A stretch of DNA of 64,000 bases from Methylococcaceae bacterium UBA662 (GTDB lineage Bacteria; Pseudomonadota; Gammaproteobacteria; Methylococcales; Methylomonadaceae), in assembly GCA_002299425.1 (NCBI GenBank), contig DBNW01000079.1:39389-103388 (forward strand), read 5' to 3'. This document shows positions 35,370 to 44,900 of this stretch, in pieces. Under the pieces are notes generated by a model. The model saw only the letters and a list, made by a program, of their open reading frames with translations, was not told where the DNA came from and searched no databases. The position numbers and the translations under genes are program-made. Numbering within the stretch: position 1 is the stretch's first letter; every line of letters begins with the position of its first letter.

Positions 35370-35981
35370 ATGAAAGCGTTTTTGTGGGTTGTGTTGGTAG
35401 CAGTGTGTTTGCCCGGTTGTGGCTACAACACTTTGCAAAGTGGTGATGAAACGGTCAACGCTGCCTGGGCGGAGGTGTTAAACCAATACCAGCGCCGCGC
35501 CGACCTGATTCCTAATCTGGTCAATGTGGTGAAAGGCTACGCGGCGCATGAAAAAGAGGTGTTAACCGGCGTCACCGAAGCTAGGGCTAAGGTCGGGGCT
35601 ATTCAGGCTACACCTGAATTGATCAATGACGAACAGGCGTTTAAACAATTTTTGGCAGTGCAAACAAAAATGACCGGTGCCATTGCCCGCTTGTTAGCGG
35701 TTGCCGAAAGGTATCCGCAGTTAAAGGCGGATAGCTTGTTCCGGGATTTACAAGCGCAGTTAGAAGGCACCGAAAACCGCATCACCGTCGCCCGCAACCG
35801 CTATATTGAGGCCATTAAAGCATACAACATCACGGTGCGTTCGTTCCCATCTAACCTGACCGCCATGGTTTTTGGCCACAAACCCAAACCCAGTTTTACC
35901 GTTGAGGATGAAAAAGCCATCAGCACACCGCCTCAAGTCGATTTTTCCATGCCGCCAGTAACACCTGCTGCAAGCCAATGA
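35370..35981 (+). CDS. LemA family lipoprotein
   Basis: 203 residues from ATG 35370, seven bases after AGGAG; an ATG at 35331 touching the mdh stop is less likely. The N-terminal signal ends in a lipobox, CLPGCGY, so Cys is the probable lipidated residue. The LemA core NAAWAEVLNQYQRRADLIPNLVNVVKGYAAHEKEVLTGVTEARAKV is clear and the C-terminal part is helical. LemA proteins are of unclear function but usually pair with TPM proteins, as here: it overlaps the next gene by ATGA. Confidence 0.9.
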   Translation: MKAFLWVVLVAVCLPGCGYNTLQSGDETVNAAWAEVLNQYQRRADLIPNLVNVVKGYAAHEKEVLTGVTEARAKVGAIQATPELINDEQAFKQFLAVQTKMTGAIARLLAVAERYPQLKADSLFRDLQAQLEGTENRITVARNRYIEAIKAYNITVRSFPSNLTAMVFGHKPKPSFTVEDEKAISTPPQVDFSMPPVTPAASQ

Positions 35982-36823
35982 GACGCGTTCTTAACGTGCC
36001 AGCTACTAGGCTGATGGGGATTGCTTTGCTGCTGATGCTGGCGAGTGCTTATGCACAAATACAGGTACCCGTCTTGTCGCGGCCAGTTACCGATTTGACC
36101 AACACTTTGAGCACTCGGCAAATTAGCCGCTTGGAAAACAAAATTAAAGCGTTTGAAGCCACTCACGGCAGCCAGCTTGCGGTGTTGCTTGTTGCCACGA
36201 CGCAACCTGAAGACATTGCCCAGTTTGGTATACGGGTTGCCGATGCCTGGAAACTAGGCCGTGAACAAGAGGATGATGGCGTCATTTTGATTGTTGCCAA
36301 AGCAGACCGAAAGGTGCGCCTAGAGGTCGGTTATGGCCTGGAAGGCGCTATCCCCGATGCCATCGCTAAACGCATCATAGAGGATGTTGTAAGTCAGCAT
36401 TTCAAGCAAGGCCATTATTTTGCCGGCATAGAAACCAGTATCGATCGGTTAATGCCGCTCATAGCAGGCGAACAGTTGCCAACTCCGAAACAGGCCAAAC
36501 CGACTCAGCAAAACACAGCTTTTTTAAGCATTTTGTTTACCACCGTCGTTTTTGGCCATTTTTTAGCTTTGCTGACAGGAAAGCTGTGGTCGGCGCTGTT
36601 ATCAGCGGTCGCGGCGTTTGTGGCCGGAATGGTGTTGTTTTCACTGTCATGGCTGATGGCGTTGTGGGTGGGGTTGATGGTGTTTGTTATGCTGGCGGTG
36701 CGTCCGCCTCGTTCGGCAAGATGGTCTTCTGGTGTGGGCATGGGGGGTCTTGGCCGGGGCGGCGGTCGATGGCGCGGCGGCGGCGGTGGTTTTGGTGGTG
36801 GCGGAGCGTCCGGATCATGGTAG
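35978..36823 (+). CDS. TPM-domain membrane protein (YgcG family)
   Basis: 281 residues. Signal peptide near residue 1-26 (ending AYAQ), then a TPM domain (PF04536 type): PVTDLTNTLSTRQISRLENKIKAFEATHGSQLAVLLV, DDGVILIVAKADRKVRLEVGYGLEGAIPD. Two membrane helices follow (about residues 182-232) and a Gly-rich tail ending GGGGASGSW. The gene overlaps LemA upstream and the second TPM gene downstream by a few bases, so the trio is coupled. The tail is typical of YgcG-like proteins. Function is unknown. Confidence 0.88.
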   Translation: MRRVLNVPATRLMGIALLLMLASAYAQIQVPVLSRPVTDLTNTLSTRQISRLENKIKAFEATHGSQLAVLLVATTQPEDIAQFGIRVADAWKLGREQEDDGVILIVAKADRKVRLEVGYGLEGAIPDAIAKRIIEDVVSQHFKQGHYFAGIETSIDRLMPLIAGEQLPTPKQAKPTQQNTAFLSILFTTVVFGHFLALLTGKLWSALLSAVAAFVAGMVLFSLSWLMALWVGLMVFVMLAVRPPRSARWSSGVGMGGLGRGGGRWRGGGGGFGGGGASGSW

Positions 36824-37311
36824 ATCTAAAGCGGTGGCTCAGGCATGGTTTTACCCCTAGATGGCGTCGGCATTTCTCCGCAGCAACGCTAGCCGCTATC
36901 GAATGTGCGGTTGCTGATTCTGAACGGCTGCACCGAGGCGAGTTGTGTTTTGTCATTGAAAACGCTCTGCCGAGTGAAAAAGTTTGGCGGGCATTGTCGG
37001 CTTTTCAGCGAGCTCTGGAAGTCTTTGCTGAATACAGGGTTTGGGATACGGAAGAAAATACCGGTGTTCTTATCTATGTGTGCCTAGCCGACCGAGAAGT
37101 ACACATCCTAGCAGACCGGGGCATCAACCGATGCGTGTGCGCCGGGCAATGGGAGCAGATTGTTGCTGCTATGCAGCAAGCGTTTTCGCACAACCGCTTT
37201 CAAGAAGGTGCGTTGTTGGGGATAGCCCAGGTGACTGATGTGCTGGTCGAGCATTTTCCAGCAGTTGATGCCAATCAAAACGAACTGCCAAATACCCCCA
37301 CTGTTATCTAA
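36817..37311 (+). CDS. Second TPM-domain protein
   Basis: 164 residues from ATG 36817, overlapping the end of the preceding gene by 7 bp. The TPM-like core shows AIECAVADSERLHRGELCFVIENALPS, TEENTGVLIYVCLADREVHILADRGI and FQEGALLGIAQVTDVLVEHF. It lacks a signal peptide and membrane helices, so it is either cytoplasmic or held by its partner. LemA followed by a membrane TPM and a short TPM protein is a recurring order. A longer upstream reading in the same frame is overlapped by the YgcG gene and is rejected. Confidence 0.82.
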   Translation: MVDLKRWLRHGFTPRWRRHFSAATLAAIECAVADSERLHRGELCFVIENALPSEKVWRALSAFQRALEVFAEYRVWDTEENTGVLIYVCLADREVHILADRGINRCVCAGQWEQIVAAMQQAFSHNRFQEGALLGIAQVTDVLVEHFPAVDANQNELPNTPTVI

Positions 37312-37349
37312 TGCAGTTTTTTGAGCTGGGCGTAATGGTCGTTGCACGT

Positions 37350-37850
37350 TTATTGATCCAAACGGGTTGCGTCTTGTGTTTGGCCATGACAATCGGTAAT
37401 GGCCAAATTATGACTGGCGTCGGATAAATTGTATTTGTTGTTTAAGTATTCTTTCAGCCACTCTTCAGTACTCAAATTTCCCCTAGGCGCGTCATCCATT
37501 TTCATTAGCCGTTGCTTCAATAAATGTTTTGGCATCAGCAGCAACTCTATATCGGACATAGCCACATATTTGTCCGGGTGTCGGTTGTTGCCGTTGATTA
37601 TTTTTTCCAGTTGATGACGTTTTAAGCCCAGGGTATGGTTAATTTCCGCCCGAACATCTAGCAAAGCGGGAATCAGGTCGCTGCCGGTGCAGGTTGGATC
37701 AAATAGGCAGCTAAAGCGATTGAGCATGTAGTTAATGGCGAAACGGTAAATATCAGATTCTCTGACAAATAGCCGGGCGGCAATGGCTTGGATGGCGGCT
37801 CGGTCGCTTTCAACGAGGCGCAAAGAAATCATTTGTTTTAGTTCGTTCAA
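37350..37850 (-). CDS. Possible ribbon-helix-helix-type protein, uncharacterised
   Basis: 166 residues starting at ATG 37850. Residues about 8-45 (ISLRLVESDRAAIQAIAARLFVRESDIYRFAINYML) have the shape of a ribbon-helix-helix DNA-binding segment: a short strand, then two helices with a Ser/Asp turn. The remaining 120 residues are helical and unrecognised. It lies next to and divergent from the phosphate-type TPS locus start, so it might regulate it, but this is inference only. The real start could be later. Confidence 0.55.
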   Translation of the reverse strand: MNELKQMISLRLVESDRAAIQAIAARLFVRESDIYRFAINYMLNRFSCLFDPTCTGSDLIPALLDVRAEINHTLGLKRHQLEKIINGNNRHPDKYVAMSDIELLLMPKHLLKQRLMKMDDAPRGNLSTEEWLKEYLNNKYNLSDASHNLAITDCHGQTQDATRLDQ

Positions 37851-38066
37851 CGCGGTGTTCCTTGAAATATAAGGTTGATAGCCAGGTTTTAGGGTTGCGC
37901 TAAGCGGCGCGCTGTATATTTAGTTATACAGTGCCGATCCCTTGCTGTTAAGGGGATGCGTGGCAATTAAGTCTTAAGAAAACCTGGAAATAACCGGAAA
38001 ACTCTAAGCGATTAATGTTACAGAAATTTTAAAGCAATCCACGATTTTGTACTACAAATGTATTAC

Positions 38067-38095
38067 ATTACATAAAACCTTCATCAATCTGTCAT
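38067..38095 (+). promoter_or_regulatory. PHO-box-like 11-bp direct repeats
   Basis: ATTACAT (38067-38073), CCTTCAT (38078-38084) and CTGTCAT (38089-38095) are spaced exactly 11 bp apart, with 4-base A/T-rich spacers AAAA and CAAT. CTGTCAT is a perfect PHO-box half-site and CCTTCAT matches it at 5 of 7. Two half-sites with a 4-bp gap is the PhoB-binding arrangement. No convincing -10 was pinned down. The site lies about 290 bp upstream of the PstS-like gene in an otherwise empty 530-bp gap (37851-38380). Confidence 0.5.
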
Positions 38096-38380
38096 TCATT
38101 GCGCCGATGAACTGTGAAAAAATACGCACCAGTTAAAGCGTCTATAGCGATTAACCCATCGCAATTTTAGGTTGCGCCAAAAACAAGGAGTGCAAGTGCG
38201 TTTTTGGCCATTATCCGGTCAATTCGGTGCTTGTAGACAAATTAAGGGTCGGTGCTTTTTAGCTTATGCAGTTGGTTGATTTTGTTATGTAAGCTATTTC
38301 CCCTTGCCTGTTCCTTTTCAGGCTTTTTCGTTAGCTATTCGTACAGTAAGTTGTTAAATCAAAACCAAATGAGGATAATC

Positions 38381-39985
38381 ATGAAGAAATTAATACTAGG
38401 CGCGGCTGTATCGGCGTCGTTGTTGGCCGGGGTAGCTCAGGCTAGAATTACCGTAGATACAGGCGGCTATCCAGTCATCACCCCAGCCGACACTTATGAG
38501 ATTTATTTGTCAGGTGCCTCGGCCCCCAACAGCTTCATTGAGCAGTTGCTGACCAACACTCGGGTTCCAGCAGCCAATAGAATGTGCGATGCCACGCAGC
38601 CGATTTATAAATACAGCAACACGGGTAATCGTAGGGATCAAAACGCTTATTTGTGCGTGATGAACCCAAGAAATCCTGCGTTGCAAGGCTTGGCGGCAGG
38701 CAAAAGAAATCTGCTGTTGTACAAACGCAGTGCCGGCGGTTCTGCAATGGGTGTAAATCCAATTATTGCTGACAGCCCTGTGAATTTTTTGAGAGTTGAC
38801 AGAAATGCAGCCACCGGATGCGGTGCGCCTTATGTTAGCGGCGGCTTGACTAACATTGACTGCGCCTATACCGAAGGTGATGTTAACTCATCCAGATTCG
38901 TGCAACCTGATTTTGGCGTGTCTGATACTGACCCCGGTATTTATTTTGGTGCCAATACCCCGCCTGGTTTTGCCCCAGTTGTTCCTGCTGATTTGGCAAG
39001 ACTGCACATTCGTTCTGCCGCTACGCTGGTGTTCGGTGTCCCCGTTACTACCAAATTGCGTAATGCCCTGCAACAAGCACAGTTCCCAGCCACCAACCCG
39101 TGTAATCCAACAAATACCCGATACACCCCTGCCATTGCCGAGCAAGAACGCTGCATGCCTTCTTTAACTTCGCATCAAATCAGCAGTATCTTCACCGGTC
39201 AGATGACTTCTTGGCGGCAACTGCGTGTTGTAGGCGGCACCACCAATCTGTTTGATAACACCACAGGTGAAAATCTCCCGACGGGTAGTAATTCCGACAG
39301 AATCCACATCTGCCGCCGTACTAACGGTTCAGGCACAGGTGCGCAGTTCAATGCCAAGTTTTTGAACTATCCTTGCAGCGATGCGGCTACTCCACCCAAG
39401 CTAGCTACCGGTTTGTTGCCTGAAGGTGTTAACGAAACTCAGGTACACCAATTGGCTTCAGCAAGTCAAGTTGGCAACTGCCTGCACGAGCTGGATACCG
39501 GAACCAACGCTACTGACCCTGCGTTTAATAACGTCTACGGTGTTCGTTGGGGCATAGGTGTTCAAAGCACCGAAAACAACAGAGCAAACGACAGAAACTA
39601 CCGTTTTATCAGAATCGACGGTGCATCACCTACCTTGGTTAATGTAATTAATGGCAGGTACCGCGACTGGGTTGAGCTGAGTTTTCAATGGAACAGAACT
39701 CACACATTCGATACCAGTGAACTGCCTATCATTGAAGAGTACATCAAGCAAGCAGGCAACCCTATCGTGATGGGTGTGACCAACGCGGTGGCCAATCACA
39801 CATGGGGCCAATCTGGCTACATGGCGGTACCGGCTTCATTTGACCCACAAGCCAATGGTCGTATCAGCCTTGCCAGACCGGTTAATCCGTTGAGCCACGC
39901 TACAGTCACTGAAGCACCGCATACCTGCCGTGTCCCTGCGCTCTACAATCCAAGAACTGCAACCAGCGGTTTGCAACTTTTCTAA
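38381..39985 (+). CDS. PstS-like secreted protein (phosphate-binding-protein fold)
   Basis: 534 residues from ATG 38381 with GAGG upstream; the longer frame starting at 38252 lacks support. Signal peptide MKKLILGAAVSASLLAGVAQA. The mature protein has PstS-type features: YLSGASAPNSFIEQL near residue 44, LYKRSAGGSAMGVNPI, the segment LTSHQISSIFTGQMTSWRQL near 262 and ICRRTNGSGTGAQF near 311, the last resembling the phosphate-loop RxxGSGT of periplasmic binding proteins. It is much larger than PstS and has several Cys. It is the first gene of the TPS/TonB locus and is preceded by the PHO-box-like repeats. Phosphate binding is inferred. Confidence 0.75.
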   Translation: MKKLILGAAVSASLLAGVAQARITVDTGGYPVITPADTYEIYLSGASAPNSFIEQLLTNTRVPAANRMCDATQPIYKYSNTGNRRDQNAYLCVMNPRNPALQGLAAGKRNLLLYKRSAGGSAMGVNPIIADSPVNFLRVDRNAATGCGAPYVSGGLTNIDCAYTEGDVNSSRFVQPDFGVSDTDPGIYFGANTPPGFAPVVPADLARLHIRSAATLVFGVPVTTKLRNALQQAQFPATNPCNPTNTRYTPAIAEQERCMPSLTSHQISSIFTGQMTSWRQLRVVGGTTNLFDNTTGENLPTGSNSDRIHICRRTNGSGTGAQFNAKFLNYPCSDAATPPKLATGLLPEGVNETQVHQLASASQVGNCLHELDTGTNATDPAFNNVYGVRWGIGVQSTENNRANDRNYRFIRIDGASPTLVNVINGRYRDWVELSFQWNRTHTFDTSELPIIEEYIKQAGNPIVMGVTNAVANHTWGQSGYMAVPASFDPQANGRISLARPVNPLSHATVTEAPHTCRVPALYNPRTATSGLQLF

Positions 39986-40001
39986 CAGTGAAGAAAAGTA
40001 G

Positions 40002-40023
40002 CCGCTAATTTAGCGGTTTTTTT
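40002..40023 (+). terminator. Intrinsic terminator after the PstS-like gene
   Basis: CCGCTA - ATT - TAGCGG stem (40002-40016) directly followed by seven T. This separates the PstS-like gene from tpsB at the transcript level. Confidence 0.75.
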
Positions 40024-40033
40024 AAAAAAAAGG

Positions 40034-40074
40034 CCGGGCCATTCGTGTTAATTTGATTGGCCCGGTTTATTTTT
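40034..40074 (+). terminator. Second terminator-like hairpin
   Basis: CCGGGCCA (40034-40041) pairs with TGGCCCGG (40058-40065), followed by a TTTATTTTT tract. It lies just behind the first terminator, so the two may form a double terminator. Confidence 0.6.
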
Positions 40075-40268
40075 GGCGTTAAAGAAGTGTTATCATCCTA
40101 TACCTCTTCGGTTGTGTTTCGATTGCGTCATTAAAAAGAAATATAGGTCGATTACATTGTCAGCCCGTTACCTTCATGTTCTGTCCGCCATAAAGGCCCA
40201 CCGCAGTTAAACCCCGTGATGCTAAAGCAGTCATGCCAAATGGGCAAAAACGTACCTAACTAAATAGC

Positions 40269-41885
40269 ATGCCGATACGCAAAATCAAGCAAAACAAAGC
40301 CATTTATTGGTTAGTTTTTGGTGTTTTTTTTATTTTTTGGCCCACTGTGCTCATAGCTGCAGAGCAGGAGCCACAAGCACAAGCTGAGGCAAAATTTGAT
40401 TTGTTGGAGTTGCGGGTCAAAGGCAATACGCTGTTGGAACGGACTTTACTGGAGCGTACAGTCTACCCGTTTTTAGGGCCTAGCAAATCGATTGCTGAGG
40501 TGGAGAATGCCCGCAGTACCCTGGAAGAAGTCTATCGAAAAAAAGGTTATCAAACTGTTGCCGTCGATATTCCTGAGCAAAACGTTGAGCACGGCGTGGT
40601 GTATTTGCACGTTATAGAAGGAAGGGTTTCCCGATTACGGGTTAAGGGATCGCGGTATTTTTCTTTAGGTAGCATAAAAGCGGGCGTGCCGGAATTAGCC
40701 GAGGGCAATGTGCCTAATTTGCCGGTTATGCAGGAGCAATTGGCCGCTTTGGGTGGCCAAAGCGCGGATCGCACGGTGACACCCATCATGCGTGCTGGTG
40801 AAGTTCCGGGTACGGTGGAGGTCGATTTGAAAGTCAAGGACAAGCTGCCTTTACATGGCAGCCTGGAGTTAAACGGCCGAAACGTCGCTTCAACCTCGCT
40901 GCTGCGGTTGATTTCAACAGTACGCTACGATAATTTGTGGCAAAAGTTGCACAGTGCATCGCTGATGTACCAGGTGTCGCCAGAAAACAGTAACGAGGTG
41001 GATGTTTGGGCGGGTACTTATTCGATGCCCATCCCGCAAACGGATATGAAGCTGGCCTTGTACGGTGTCAGGTCGTATTCAGATGCGGCCATTGCCAGTG
41101 CTGGGGCGATAAATATTATAGGTCAGGGTGAAATATACGGTTTGCGGCTGATTAAACCTTTGCCCACTGTGGATCGGTATTCACACAGTATGATTACCGG
41201 TGTCGATTATAAATTTTTTGGTGAAAATTTGAATCTGGTCGGCGCAGACACTCTGAAAACCCCCATTGATTACATTCCTTTCACCGTGCAATACAACTCC
41301 ACTTTAAGGGGTAAGGAATCCCTGACTTCGTTCAATTTGGGCATGAATTTTGCCGTGCGTGGCATGGGGAACGAGTTTGCCGAATTTGAAGAAAAACGCC
41401 ACGGTTCCCGTCCGAACTATTTTTACCTAACCTCCGGGCTAAATTTTGAACAGGATTTGCCGCTGGATTTCCGTTTTGCCAGCCGGGTAACAGGGCAGGT
41501 TGCCGACACGCCCATCATCAATAACGAACAGTTTGCCATGGGCGGCATGCAATCTGTTAGGGGATATTTTGAAGTCCAGGCTTTGGCAGACAGTGGCTTT
41601 ACCGGATCACTGGAAATAAAATCGCCGCGTTTGGTACCAGTGAGCTTGGAATATGTCAACGAATTGCAGGCAATTGCTTTTTTCGATGGCGGTTACGGCA
41701 GAAATTACAGTGTATTACCAGGCACCCCAGAAACCACCCAATTGGCCAGCACCGGTTTCGGTATGCGCTTTAGAATGTGGGAGTATTTTAAAGGCATTTT
41801 AGACGTAGGCTTCCCGTTAATCAGTAGGGATACCGTGCAAGCAGGCGATCCGAAGCTTCACTTCATTGTTGCGACTGAGTTTTGA
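40269..41885 (+). CDS. Two-partner-secretion transporter, TpsB (ShlB/FhaC/HecB family)
   Basis: 538 residues. A signal peptide (residues about 1-30) is followed by POTRA-type periplasmic sequence: FDLLELRVKGNTLLERTLLERTVYPFLGPSKSIAEVENARSTLEEVYRKKGY with VHLHVIEGRVSRLRVKGSRYFS-like. The C-terminal two-thirds is a 16-strand-type barrel with GxxxxxxGG-type alternation, ending in IVATEF, with a terminal Phe as is usual for outer-membrane barrels. It should export the adjacent giant TpsA across the outer membrane. It starts at ATG 40269. The tpsA gene follows after 64 bp. Confidence 0.92.
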   Translation: MPIRKIKQNKAIYWLVFGVFFIFWPTVLIAAEQEPQAQAEAKFDLLELRVKGNTLLERTLLERTVYPFLGPSKSIAEVENARSTLEEVYRKKGYQTVAVDIPEQNVEHGVVYLHVIEGRVSRLRVKGSRYFSLGSIKAGVPELAEGNVPNLPVMQEQLAALGGQSADRTVTPIMRAGEVPGTVEVDLKVKDKLPLHGSLELNGRNVASTSLLRLISTVRYDNLWQKLHSASLMYQVSPENSNEVDVWAGTYSMPIPQTDMKLALYGVRSYSDAAIASAGAINIIGQGEIYGLRLIKPLPTVDRYSHSMITGVDYKFFGENLNLVGADTLKTPIDYIPFTVQYNSTLRGKESLTSFNLGMNFAVRGMGNEFAEFEEKRHGSRPNYFYLTSGLNFEQDLPLDFRFASRVTGQVADTPIINNEQFAMGGMQSVRGYFEVQALADSGFTGSLEIKSPRLVPVSLEYVNELQAIAFFDGGYGRNYSVLPGTPETTQLASTGFGMRFRMWEYFKGILDVGFPLISRDTVQAGDPKLHFIVATEF

Positions 41886-41949
41886 TTCTGAAAATAAAAA
41901 AATTGCTCCTACCCGTTCATTAATAAAAATTTTGTAATATAAGGCAGTC

Positions 41950-44900
41950 ATGGCAAGTACAACGCAATCAGGCCAAGCCCCACTTCAGTCTGTACACCCT
42001 GCAACAATTTTTAAATTGAAACCTTTGCCGGCTTGCCTTCGGATGGCCTTGGCGGGCGGGCTGGTTTTTGGTGGTTTGTCCGTTGTCAAAGCGGAGGGTG
42101 CGTTGCCAGTTCCTGCGACAAATTGGCTGGCTGCTGGCGCAGCCAGTCATGAAGTGGTAGGCAATGCTTTGCACATTGAACAACAGTCAGACCGTGCTGT
42201 GTTGAACTGGAAAACATTTGATGTTGGTGACAAAAACACCGTCAATTTTCAGCAGCCTAGTTCGTCATCGATTGCCTTGAACCGGATTGGTCAAAATGAC
42301 CCCAGCCAAATACTGGGCAAAGTCACCGCAAACGGCCAAATCTATCTTTACAACCAAAATGGGTTTGTCTTCGGCAAAGATTCAGTGGTCGATACTAATA
42401 CTTTGGTGGCGACTACCCTGAACGTTGCCAACGATGTGGTTATGCGCGGTAGCATCGTCACCGAATACAACGCCAACAACCAAAATGCCGCCTTCTCGGG
42501 TAGGTCAAAAGCCGGGGCTGCTATTGAGGTGCAGGCGGGTGCAGAAATTAAAGTGGGCGAAAATGGGCGGCTGATCATGATAGCCCCTAAAGTCAGCAAT
42601 GCGGGTGATTTGGCGGCGGGCAAGTTTGGCCAAATTCTGCTAGTGGCAAGTCAAGACAAAGTTTATTTGCAGCCGGTGGACCCAGAAAGCCCCTTTGCTG
42701 GCTTGTTGGTGGAAGTGGATACGGGCGGGGAAGTGTCAAACATAGGCAATATCCTAGCTCGTCAGGGCAACGTGACTTTAGCTGGATTTGCGGTTAACCA
42801 GCAGGGGCGGGTTAATGCCACTACTTCGGTCAATGTCAACGGTTCCATCCGTCTGCTGGCTCGTGAAGGCGAAACCCTGGACGGCGATACGTTGGTTGCC
42901 ACTAGAACAACACGCACTAGGGACGCTAATGACGGTTTAGGGACACGCTCTCAGGTAACGTTAGGCCCGGACAGTGTCACCGAAGTTGTGGCCGACAGGG
43001 ATGCCGGTATTGCCATCGATGAGCAAGCACAGCCGTTGCCTTTGTTGGAAGTGTCGGCCCATACCGTGCATTTGCAATCAGGTTCTGCAATCAAGCTGCC
43101 GGGTGGGCGGGTAGATGTGGTGGCTACAGGCAATCCTTTGGCCCCAGAACAAAGCCGCACGGGCCGAATACTGATGGAGCCAGGGGCTTTAGTGGATGTG
43201 TCTGGCAGTAAACAGATCACCGCTCAGGTTGAGCGCAACGTGGTGGAGCTGTCTGTACAAAGCTTTGAATTGCGCGATTCACCGTTACAAAAAGGCGGAA
43301 TTCTGCACGGCCAGACGATCAAAATTGACATTCGGAAAGAGAATCCGATGGTTGATATTAGTGGAGCCTTAGCGCGTGTCGAACGTGGCATCGATGAGCG
43401 GCTGGGTCAAGGCGGTACGGTAAACTTGACATCCAGCGGCGATGTAGTCGTAAACACCGGGGCCAGTATTGATATTTCAGGCGGAACCATTACCCACGAA
43501 GGGGGGTACGTCGATACAACCAAGCTTATCACGCATTATGGAACGGTGGTGGATATAGCCGATGCCCATCCCGACGTCATCTACAGCGCAATTTATGACC
43601 AGCACATCCATGAGTCACAAAAATGGGGCGTGATCCGTACATGGCCGCTGGGCGGTGCTAGCGGTGTTTATGAACCGACTCATCAGCAAGGCTTGAATGC
43701 GGGCAGTCTTAACATACAGACTGCAAAGCTGGCCTGGGACGGTGGCCTGACCGCCGGTTCCGTGGCTGGCTTTTACCAGCGCGGCACGGCCAACCGGCCA
43801 TTTGGTGGGTCGTGGGTTGTGGACACCAAAACATTCAGTGTCATACAACAAGCTACCGCCCAAGGTGTTCTGTTCAATGACCAAGGCGAACCCTACAGCC
43901 TCGGTATCGAGAGTGATTTTCCTGTGCTTGAAAACGGCAACCCCGCCAATCTGGTGTTCTCCAGCGAAAAACTGCACCGGTCGGGCATACAAAATCTGAC
44001 CGTCAAGGCTTTAGGCGAAGCCAACATAGACGGCGATGCGGCACTCAAGCTGGCTCCGGGCGGGCATTTTAACCTGGTTGCCGGGGGCATCGATGTGGCT
44101 GGTGAAGTTTATATTCCTGGTGGGAACATCACGCTTTCCAGCGGTTTCGATGAAGATTACGATGCCGCCACCGATGCCGCGCAAAGGTTTTTCAATCCAT
44201 CGGCTGAATTGACGTTGGCTGAAACAGCTGTACTGGATGTATCCGGGCGCTGGGTTAATGATTTTGCCCTAGGTGTAACGACCGTACCTACGGAAGCCAT
44301 AGCGATTGATGCCGGCCGCATAAACCTGTCTTCAATGAGCGATGTGTTCACTGTGCAGGGTTCTGTTATGGCGGCTAATGCCGGTGCTTGGTACAGCCAA
44401 AATCAACACGTGACGGCCGGCCGGGCCGGGGCCATTGCCCTTGCGACATTAGGCGGTGCAGGGGTTGCGACCACCTTGCACCTGGCTGGCAAACAATCGG
44501 CCTACGGTTTATCCAGCGGCGGTTCGCTAAGCCTGACCAGTGGCAAAATTGTGATCGGTGCGGCAGATGAGGGGGATTTAGCCGCTAACCCGTTGGTGTT
44601 AGCGGTGCAAAACAATGCCTTAAGTTTGGATTCGGCAGACAGTTTTGGGCAAATTCGGCTCCAGGGAAATTTTGATGATGTGGTGCTAAAAACCGGGACA
44701 ACATGGAGTCCTGTCCAGAATAACTGGCTGATAAGCCCCAGGATTAGAGACATCGGCAGTGAAAAATCATTGGCCAATCTAAGCGATACAGTGACTTTGC
44801 CGGAACACCTGCGTAGACCTGTCGATATCAGCTTGTTGGCCGCCAATGAGTTGCGGCTGGAAGCAGGCAGCCAAATTTTGGCGGACAAAGGAGCCCGCAT

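Noticed and set aside
36586..36816. Upstream extension of the second TPM gene
   Set aside because: It overlaps the YgcG-like gene in another frame and has no ribosome-binding site; ATG 36817 fits the domain.
40157..40187. Second PHO-box-like site before tpsB
   Set aside because: TTGTCAG and CCTTCAT-CTGTCCG occur, but half-site spacing is 3 bp and none is 4 bp apart with good matches.
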